In this document: positions 57,185-64,000 of the stretch, piece by piece
Layout of the letters: every line of letters starts with the position of its first letter
Position numbering within the stretch: position 1 is the first letter of the stretch
NCBI GenBank assembly: GCA_036768485.1
Contig: JAVLUZ010000150.1
Location: 1,688,164 to 1,752,163 of the forward strand
DNA length: 64,000 nucleotides
Origin: Mermis nigrescens
Taxonomy: Eukaryota; Nematoda; Enoplea; Mermithida; Mermithidae
Direction of reading: 5' to 3'
Program-made: the position numbers and the translations under genes
Notes under the pieces: model-generated
Databases searched by the model: none
What the model saw: only the letters and a program-made list of their open reading frames with translations
What the model was told of the DNA's origin: nothing

Positions 57185-57362
57185 TGATGCCGGCATTTGT
57201 GTAGCTGGATAACATATGTATTAACATAGTCATATTGTACGGGCAAATGTACACAGTTGGTAGCATCTGAGGAAATGGAAGAAAGGTGCTGGCAGCCAGA
57301 TTCAAAACGTTGACCTCTTGCTCCAAAGTCCAAAACCATAACCAATGGACTAACACTGGTTT
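57185..57362 (-). repeat. tRNA-derived SINE-like repeat
   Basis: On the minus strand from 57362 the text 'gttagtccattggttatgg' resembles a tRNA A box, followed by 'ttggactttggagcaagaggtcaacgttttgaatctggc', a degraded B box region. The downstream tail 'gttaatacatatgttatccagctacac' recurs in the plus orientation at about 57672-57693 plus 58967-58990. It is a retroposon remnant rather than a working tRNA gene. Confidence 0.5.
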
Positions 57363-57439
57363 ATTTTGCTAAAGAATGTAAGGTATTTGTAATGTTTTGC
57401 ATTGGTTACCTGCTGATTAGGCTTAGGCTTAGTATCATG

Positions 57440-57564
57440 GACTGGCCAAAATGTTGGTGCCAGCATTTAAAATAAGCATGAGTAATGGGATGTGATGAGC
57501 AACGTGAATCACATCCCATTAGTTAGGCTTATTTTAAATGCTGGCACCAACATTTAGGTCAGTC
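57440..57564. repeat. Long near-perfect hairpin, about 57-bp arms
   Basis: The left arm from 57440 (GACTGGCCAAAATGTTGGTG) and the right arm ending 57564 (...CACCAACATTTAGGTCAGTC) are complementary with few mismatches, around a loop 'gagcaacgtga'. It looks like a fold-back MITE. Confidence 0.88.
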
Positions 57565-57693
57565 ACATGAATCTACAGAAACGATCCGAGAACTGTCTAA
57601 ATTGAAGCAGTTATGTGACAGCTTTTAGCCAATACTAACTTGCTGTATACATATACTAATAACGTGGCTATCTTAATACATATGTTAACCAGC

Positions 57694-58966
57694 CAAGGGT
57701 TGGAAAAATCCAAAGTTTGAAAATTTCTAAAATTTTTGTTCTTTGGTTTTTAAGAGTTTTATGGTTTTTTATGGTTTTTTTAAATTGTTTTTTATGGTTT
57801 TAAATGGTTTTTTAATGGTTAAATTTTTGGTTTTGATACTTTATTTGTGCGCACAAGTGTTAAAATGCTTTATTATGATTAAAAACTACTAAATTGAAGA
57901 AGAGGCATGAGTAGATTAATCAATTCAGGAAAAAAAGCAAACGTCAGCAATTTCAACTTTTTTAGTTGAATCAAGGTCGCCTTCAGCGGCTTCTTCAACA
58001 TGGCTAAGAAATTCGTCATTGTATAAGGTCAGGGCCGTATTCAGGGGAAGCAAGGGCCGCCCTTCCACCGGAAATGAAAAATAATTCTTGAAACACAAGG
58101 GTCCCCCAAAGGAAAAATTGAAAAATTCTCAAAGTAGGTCTAAATCACCACCATAACAGGTTTTCAGCATACTTTCGAGCTAGTAAACTCAAAATTTTTC
58201 GGCGCAGTGCGCCGAATTTATCGTTTATGTATAGTTTTTGTCTTCTAGCCCGCCCAAAACCACTCAAATTTGAGTTAGACATGTAGAACATGTCAGATTT
58301 TCCCGCGCATTTTCTGCATTGTTTTTGTTTGTAAATGACAAAGATTAATTATAAAGACAGAAGCTAGGAAATTATTCGTCGATTGAATGATGAGAAATCA
58401 GTTATGTTGATTGTTTAAACGATAGATTTGTGTAATATGAGTATGAAATAGAGTTTAAAATCTTTAGAATTTTTCTTGAAATTTTTTTACCATTGCCTAG
58501 GGCTCATTGAGATATGTTCGAAAATTCCTTTATTTTTGTCCATCTCCTAATGGTTCTCAAGATATTTGACCTCAAAATTTTCGCCCCCCCCCTCAAATAA
58601 AATCCTGGATACGGGCCTGGATAAGATAATGTCATCCGGTGGTGAAGCACCCATTTCATTATTGCTGCTGCCAGCCATGAAAAATTGAGTGCCATAGTCC
58701 AGTAAGCAAGCAAAGTCGGCAGAAGGCAACACGATTCACTTCAGTTTACGATTTTGAACATTAATAACAATCATCAACAAGATCCAAATGAAAGAACAAT
58801 ATTTATAAACAATAACGATTGAACAAAATGATACAAAAGAGTGTTTACAAATGATGAAATAAGCATCCTACAATATTGATTAACATCGATTATTAAAACC
58901 AAGCCAGGTCGATTTTCAAACCACAAAAAAGCAAAAAACCAAAAAAACCAGGCCCAACCAACTCTG
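57694..58966. mobile_element. Element R: CAAGGGTTGG-ended hAT-like, in the SINE-like copy
   Basis: CAAGGGTTGGAAAAATCC left; right complemented CAGAGTTGGTTGGGCC. Flanks TAACCAGC and GAACCAGC (7 of 8). 'ttttatggtttttt' repeats lie inside the left end. S is inside. Related in its termini to Q. Confidence 0.75.
58030..58619. mobile_element. Element S: CAGGGCCGTATTCAGG-ended, 590 bp, in R
   Basis: TIRs CAGGGCCGTATTCAGG and CAGGCCCGTATCCAGG match 14 of 16. Flanks TATAAGGT and GATAAGAT match 6 of 8. It has a GGCGCAGTGCGCC hairpin at 58201-58213. Confidence 0.8.
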
Positions 58967-59154
58967 GAACCAGCTACACCAATGTCTTGATGCCTTTAGT
59001 TGAAACTCTGTATTCGCAGCCAAGGTGGAAAATTGCCGGAAAATGAAAAATGGAAACGGGTCCGTTTTCATTTTCCATTTTCCAGCTTTGGGAAAGTTTT
59101 GTTACATGTGAGTTCAGGAACCAGCGAACTGCGAAAGGAGAAGCATAGAGGTGG

Positions 59155-59382
59155 GTGAAAATCAGAGATTGAAAAAGCCAGATTTGAAAATTTTGAATTT
59201 TGGGTTTTTTGGCTTTTTTCTGGGTTTTTTGTTTGTTTTTTTTTGGGTTTTATTGGGTTTTTCAGTGGAAATGACCACTTGAACCCCATACAGTAGCTGG
59301 GAATACTTCCAACAGCTGCAAGACATGAAACACACAAAGAGCCACAACTTTATTCAGCTAATATTGAAATTCAACAAGGGAG
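59155..59382. repeat. Q-family fragment cut by CR1-Y
   Basis: 'gaaaaagccagatttgaaaattttgaattttggg' to 'aatattgaaattcaacaa' parallels the left third of Q (52850-53065). It ends where CR1-Y sequence begins. Confidence 0.7.
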
Positions 59383-59477
59383 TGTGGCGACCAATTGAGC
59401 TGAAGAGCCGCAATGCGTTATTTTAACTAAATTTGATCAATATTGCAATTCTGCCTACGTATTCCTTTGATTTTACC

Positions 59478-60266
59478 ATGGGTAAAAGAAATTGCGCTTC
59501 GAAAAATATCGATACCAGTTTAAGTGCCAGGTCACCATCACGTACGTCTAACTTTGCTGTATTAAATGCTGCAAATGAAAATTCTGCCGACTGTGTTATT
59601 TGCTACAAGTTAGTCACTGATGACGATACTGCTTTATTATGTGATTTTTGTGAACACTGGGGTCAAACTTCTTGCTTAAAAGTTGACGATCATGACTATG
59701 AAACTTATTCAAAGCCCCATTCCACTTTCTATTGTTTCCATTGTAGACCAATTGTGAAAAAATATCTGCATATTGAACAATGTTTAGACAATTTCGCTAC
59801 TCAGCTTGCTGACTTACAAAATAAAATTGATCGCCTTGAATGTTCACGAAATTGTTCTATTGATTATGATAAAAACGATTTGTCTGCCATGATAAATGAT
59901 GCGATTGAGAGGGATTCTAAAAAGTGCAATGCCATTTTATTCAATTTGCCTTTATCGAACAGTGTCAAGGACATAAATCAGGTAAAATCTCTAAACGACT
60001 CTCATTCTGACGGTCATGATCTAGTGTTGTCCGACGTTATTCGTGTCTTTCATGATGGTCCCATTCACGATAATCGCGTTCAATTTGTCAAAGTTTGCCT
60101 GACTTCCGCTCAGGCAAGGCATCATTTTATCTCATTGATTAATAAGACAGTCCATGTCCAATCCAAAGGCCCACTTTTGCGTCTACCTTGTTGTCCTGAC
60201 CTATGTTTTCTACAACAAAAACGGCAACGCAAACTGGTTTATGAGCTGAATGATCGCAAATCTTGA
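59478..60266 (+). pseudogene. CR1-Y ORF1 with PHD-type zinc finger
   Basis: ORF1 of a CR1-like non-LTR retrotransposon, 262 codons from the ATG at 59478, which lies in an ACCATGG context; the frame is also open upstream but without an ATG. Residues about 38-91 form a PHD-like finger: CVICYKL, LLCDFCEHWGQTSCL, then FYCFHCRP. A likely coiled segment (LDNFATQLADLQNKIDRLE) and the conserved CNAILFNLP motif follow. The frame is uninterrupted to a stop after LVYELNDRKS, so ORF1 may be intact, but the element as a whole is dead. Element T sits just 3' of the stop. Confidence 0.82.
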
Positions 60267-60282
60267 GGTGAACAAGGACTAT

Positions 60283-60687
60283 CATACTTGGAGGGTTTGG
60301 GGGGAGTTTTCACCCCCCGCAGAATCATTTTTCATCCCCTGCAAAAAATTTTTCACCCCCTTAGAATTGGCGATTTTTCAAGTTTCCTAAACTTACCTGA
60401 AAATTGGTGGAAAAAGTGTCTTTTTAAGGATTTTTGGCTATCTATTTGCTCAAAATCGCCAAATTTTCGGCGCTTCGCGCCATATATTCATGTTTTAAGC
60501 AATATATTGGTCAATTTATTCGACTTTTTTCGAAATTTTTTCCATGATTTCATGCTCTAGAAGGATAAAGTATCGTCAGAAACGCCAAAAAACTATGTTT
60601 TTTAATCGCATACAGGCCATTTTTGGGCCCAAAAAAGGCACTTTAGGTTTTCAACCCCCCCCAGAATTCCCATACTGTGCATGTATG
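60283..60687. mobile_element. T-family MITE, 405 bp, perfect 8-bp TSD, in CR1-Y
   Basis: CATACTTGGAGGGTTTGGGG left; right complemented CATACATGCACAG. Perfect AGGACTAT flanks (60275-60282 and 60688-60695). GGCGCTTCGCGCC hairpin at 60469-60481. It is the reference T copy and lies between ORF1 and ORF2. Confidence 0.92.
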
Positions 60688-60815
60688 AGGACTATACATT
60701 GATTTTCGTGCTGATTGCGTTAAATGTAAACCTAATGCAAATATTAATAGCCCGCAACTCGCTCATTAGGTATCCGCGCCCCAAGATTATTTAAAATTTC
60801 AATGTTTTTCTGCTA

Positions 60816-61540
60816 ATGCTCAGTCTTTTGAACAAACTTAGCAACTTACATTTTTTGCTGAATGAAGGAAGTTTTGATGCTCCATTTTTTTCTGAAACAT
60901 GGTTCCATATTGATATTTCCGATGGATTATTGTGCCCTGGCAAAAATTATCGCATTTTCCACTGTGATAAAAATGGTAAACGTGGTGGGGTTATAGCTTT
61001 ATTTCTTAAAACTTCTTTTAATGCTATTCAAATAAATCCGCCACCCGCTTTTAAAGCTCCCGAAATTCTAATAACTGATATTTTTGATTCTGATAGAAAG
61101 ATCAGATTTATTTTGGTTTACCAACCTCCTGATTTTGATCTAGCTTATGCTGAAATTTTATGTGGATGTATTGAATGGGCATGTTCTGTTCCTTTCCCTC
61201 TTGTAATCTTAGGAGATTTTAATTTGCCAAAAATCAATTGGTGGATAAGTTCGGTTCCTACTGATAATCTTAATACCCTATTTTTGACACACTTTCGGGC
61301 ACTGGTTTACATCAATTAATAACAGAAAATACTCATGATAATAATATATTAGATCTTCTCTTTGCATCTGATCAAATTTCTAACATAAAAGTTGATATTC
61401 CTTTTTCTAATAGTGACCATAATTCAATTATATTTGATTGTCTTTTGATGCCAGTCCAAAATCCTAGATCATCTTTTTTTAACTTTCGTAAAGCTGATTT
61501 TAATGCATTAGGTCTAGCACTGTCTCACATTTCTTAGCCT
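60816..61540 (+). pseudogene. CR1-Y ORF2, apurinic-like endonuclease domain
   Basis: From ATG 60816 the frame encodes an APE-type endonuclease of CR1-like elements: FFSETWF (catalytic ETW), RGGVIALF, LVYQPPDF, and ILGDFNLPKINW (GDFN). A frame shift near 61310 moves the end of the domain (DNNILDLLFAS, then SNSDHNSIIFD, the SDH motif) into another frame, and a TAG lies near 61536. The domain would nick target DNA for priming; here it is broken. Confidence 0.87.
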
Positions 61541-61573
61541 GATCTTTTTGATACCTGTTCTAGTGTAAATGAT

Positions 61574-62755
61574 ATGTATAATTTGTTTGTTGGAGTGCTT
61601 CACTCTTTAATTTATGCTTTTGTCCCATTAACTCACCCCAAGCCCATGAAACGTAAATATCACAAACTAATTAAAAGAATGTTAACTAAAAAACGTATGC
61701 TTTGGAAGAAACATAAACTTTATCACTCCACTGATACAAAAATCAAATATAAATCTTTTTGTAAAAAATTGGATTTTGAAATTAAAAATGTCTCTGCTTC
61801 TGAAGAAATTAATCTTCTTTCTGACAAAAATTTGAAATCATTTTATAAATTTGTCAATAATTGGTTGAATATCATTGCTCTTTTCCACCTCTTTTTCATG
61901 ACCACAAAATCGTTTCTGATCCTTTAGAAAAGGTAATTTTTGTTTAATAACTACTTTTCTTCTGTTTTTTCTGTTGATAATAATCATCTTCCTCTTTTAG
62001 ATTCGATGACTGGTTTTGCATTGCAAACCATTCATTTTGACGCTTGGAACGTGCAACTGGTTTTAAATCAAATAAAAGGCTCTTTTTCTATTGGTCAAAA
62101 TGGACTCTGTCATTTTTTCTTGAAAAAACCTTCAAATTATCTTGCTGAGCCTTTATCTAGTATTTTTAATGTTTCATTTTTGACTAGCACTATCCCCAAT
62201 TTATGGAAATTGGCAAATGTAACCCCAGTCTTTAAAAAAGGTGATGCAGCTTTAGTGAGAAATTACAGGCCGATTTCTATTTGCTGCTCATCAAGTAAAA
62301 TCATGGAAAATTTGATAAATTCAAGAATTGTCGATTTTCTCACTACAAACAGACTCTTATCTCCTTCTCAGTTTGGTTTTCTGAAATCTAAATCTTGTGA
62401 ATTCCAACTACTTAAATGTAAACACAGTTGGACGGTATCTTTGAGTAATAGAACTCCAGTCGATGTTGCTTACATTGACTTTTCTGAAGCTTTTGATAAA
62501 ATTCCCTTTTCTAAGCTTTTATATAAGCTCTCTAAATATGGAATAAAAGGTCTACTTTTTAGTTGGCTCAAATCCTTTTTACATGGTCGATTTCGGCGTG
62601 TTTGTATTAACGGAGTTTTTTCTGACTTCTTGCCTGTTGGCAGTGGTGTCCCCCAAGGTAGTTGTATTAGCCCTACTTTATTCTTAATCTATGTAAAATT
62701 TACTTCTTTGCCGATGATGTCAAAATCTTTGGTCCATCTTCTGATAATCATTTAA
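61574..62755 (+). pseudogene. CR1-Y ORF2, linker and reverse transcriptase (fingers/palm)
   Basis: 61574-61927 is the basic linker (KYHKLIKRMLTKKRMLWKKH). After a stop at 61927 and a frame change, 61940-62690 encodes the RT: FNNYFSSVFS, WKLANVTPVFKKGD, NYRPISICC, LLSPSQFGFLKSKS, VAYIDFSEAFDKI and SGVPQGSCISPTLFLIYV. A frame shift near 62690 puts the catalytic FADDV box (about 62706-62720) into the next frame. Motif order is complete but three lesions make it non-functional. Confidence 0.9.
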
Positions 62756-63380
62756 TACAAAAAGATCTGAACAATATTTATATTTGGTCTATAAATTGGC
62801 AACTTCCTGTTGCTTCGGAAAAATGTGCAGTTTTACATTTGGTAAAAATAATCCAAAAAAGCTTTATTCTTTGAATAATATAAATATTCTAAATGATGTT
62901 AGTTCCGTTCGTGATGTGGGTGTTTATATTTCACACAATCTCAATTGTAAGGAACATTTAAATCACATAATTAAAAAAGCTGTTTCTCGTTGTTTTCTAA
63001 TACACAAAGCTTTTCTTTCTCGTGATAAAGATATTTTAGTTAGGGCCTATACTACTTATGGAAGACCTATGCTTGAGTATGCTGTTTCTTTATGGAATCC
63101 ATATTATGCAAATGATCGTCTTGAAAATGTTCAGCGTAAATTTACTAAACGTCTTTTTGGTTTTAATAGCAATTTATCCTACCTCGAACGCCTAAAGCTT
63201 CTTAACCTGCCTTCTTTAGAACTTCGTCATCTTCACATATATCTATGTCTCATGTATCAAATTATTAATGGTTTATCCTGTATTTATGTAAATGAATTTT
63301 TCATTTTTAGTCAAGGCACTACCAGATCAGTTAACAACAGTCGTAAACTTACGTTACCACTTGTCCGTTCCAATGCTCAC
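62756..63380 (+). pseudogene. CR1-Y ORF2, C-terminal part after FADD
   Basis: Continues after one more shift near 62840: LYSLNNINILNDVSSVRDVGVYIS, LNHIIKKAVSRCFLIHKAF, AYTTYGRPMLEYAVSLWNPY, LENVQRKFTKRLFGF and LPSLELRHLHIYLCLMYQII, all classic C-terminal blocks of CR1/Jockey-clade ORF2. Homology ceases near 63380 (LPLVRSNAH), where unrelated 'attctcctg' repeats begin. Confidence 0.87.
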
Positions 63381-63860
63381 CAGTGTTGTCAGGTCCCAAA
63401 ATTCAGATTCTCCTGCACAGAGATAAAATTGGGGAAAAATTCTCCTGCAATTCTCCTGAAAATATTTTGATTCTCCTGAAAATTCTCCTGGCACATATTT
63501 TGCAGGAAAGGTTGTACAGCAGATCTACAATTGTATGTACACATGCATATCAAGCATGCTCAAGCCAATTTACCTTGGTTCACCCAACTTTTTTATTCTG
63601 ATCTCTTGCCTGTTATCTTCATTATTCGAAAAAAAAGTTTCTGTGCTTAAAACAGTGACCGCCAATTTTCAGTTGCACTTACATCATCAAAAATTTCTGA
63701 AAAGAGCCCTGTTTGCAATGTCTTTTGAAAAATGAATAATACTTTATTACTAATTGTATGTACTTCAGTAGCAAGCAAATCCTTACGTTTTGAAATATAT
63801 CAAAAAAATTTTTATAGGCGCTTTGCAAACGTCTATGACACTGATAAAAACAATTAGACG
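63381..63860. other. Probable insertion in CR1-Y 3' region, with ATTCTCCTG repeats
   Basis: 'ttctcctg' recurs about five times at 63408-63490. The expected CR1 C-terminal residues are absent until about 63820. The left edge CAGTGTTGTCAGG (63382) looks like a TIR, but I found no matching right end or TSD. Confidence 0.4.
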
Positions 63861-63937
63861 GTGTGTAAAGCTATGTATTTCTGCACTTTGTGATATTAAG
63901 TGAATAAATAAATGAATGAATGAATGATTTACTACGG
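63861..63937 (+). repeat. CR1-Y 3' terminus with AATGAATGAATG tail
   Basis: A last coding trace and stop (near 63900) precede 'gaataaataaatgaatgaatgaatga'. CR1-like elements end in short microsatellite tails rather than poly(A). The tail marks the 3' end of the element. Confidence 0.7.
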
Positions 63938-64000
63938 AAGCACGAAACTTATTTGGATATAGTTATAACTTAACACTTAGGTCTTAAGCACCATTTTTTC

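Larger units (their letters stand above)
56566..59090. mobile_element. Element BB: ATGGAAAATTTTCC-ended, 2.5 kb with contents
   Basis: Left CCCAGAAAATAAAAAATGG; right '...ccattttccagctttggg', complement CCCAAAGCTGGAAAATGG. The same 'ccaagatgaaaaattgccagaaaatg' text occurs in direct units on the left (about 56580-57080) and again at the right end. No clear TSD. CR1-like residues seem to continue after it (FGKVLLHV at 59088-59111), suggesting insertion into CR1-X. It holds a tRNA-like repeat pair, a hairpin and R. Confidence 0.55.

Noticed and set aside
57290..57362. Functional tRNA gene on the minus strand
   Set aside because: A-box and B-box similarity is only partial, and the downstream body is repeated nearby, which fits a SINE-like retroposon.
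1..64000. LTR retrotransposons or viral insertions
   Set aside because: I found no direct long terminal repeats with TG...CA ends and no gag, integrase, protease or capsid motifs.

Overview
The window is eukaryotic and almost certainly from an invertebrate animal. It is AT-rich, no convincing host gene is visible, and nearly every recognisable segment is a transposable element (TE). The coding families are all typical of animals: a Penelope-like element with a GIY-YIG endonuclease, and two CR1-like non-LTR retrotransposons whose ORF1 carries a PHD-type zinc finger. I cannot name the species. No intact transposase was found, so almost all DNA elements here are non-autonomous. Apparent target-site duplications (TSDs) and terminal inverted repeats (TIRs) were read by eye from both flanks. 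Most TSDs are 8 bp, as expected for the hAT superfamily.

Family names used below are local labels. A: TIR CAGGCACGTAGCT, about 165 bp. B: CATACGTGGGCAG. C/D: CAGKGGCGGAT, about 190 and 620 bp. E: CAGTGTTTTTTTG, about 440 bp. Y: CACTGTTTTTTTTGTACGAG. M: CATAGGTGCAC, about 410 bp. T: CATACATGCAC. Z: CATAGTTTCC. A group of larger elements (1-3 kb) has family-specific GC-rich short-motif arrays just inside the ends: F, G, H, I, J, K, L, V, W. N, P, Q, R, S, U and BB are further large elements.

Layout. 0-5 kb: a broken Penelope-like element split by a 2-kb insertion that contains two tandem arrays. 5-27 kb: a chain of hAT-like elements (E4, V, I, N2, Y1, W, M3, D3, K2) with smaller elements inside them and one Tc1/mariner-type MITE. 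27-38 kb: H with Z2 inside, C4 with M5 inside, B2 containing K1 containing J, and E5 containing Y2. 38.7-56.6 kb, and possibly to 59.15 kb: a single CR1-like element (CR1-X) blown apart by later insertions. The largest is N, 12.6 kb between perfect 8-bp TSDs, which holds a 1.25-kb minisatellite, L, G, Z, E, U, a Helitron, D, F and E copies, nested about six deep. 59.4-63.9 kb: a second, younger but still broken CR1-like element (CR1-Y).

The most interesting results are three. First, the exact, order-resolvable nesting around CR1-X: removing N and P restores its reading frame. Second, a set of hAT-like families that share TIR themes but differ in their subterminal motif arrays. Third, a palindromic GCGCGAAGCGC hairpin repeated across several otherwise unrelated element families on both strands.
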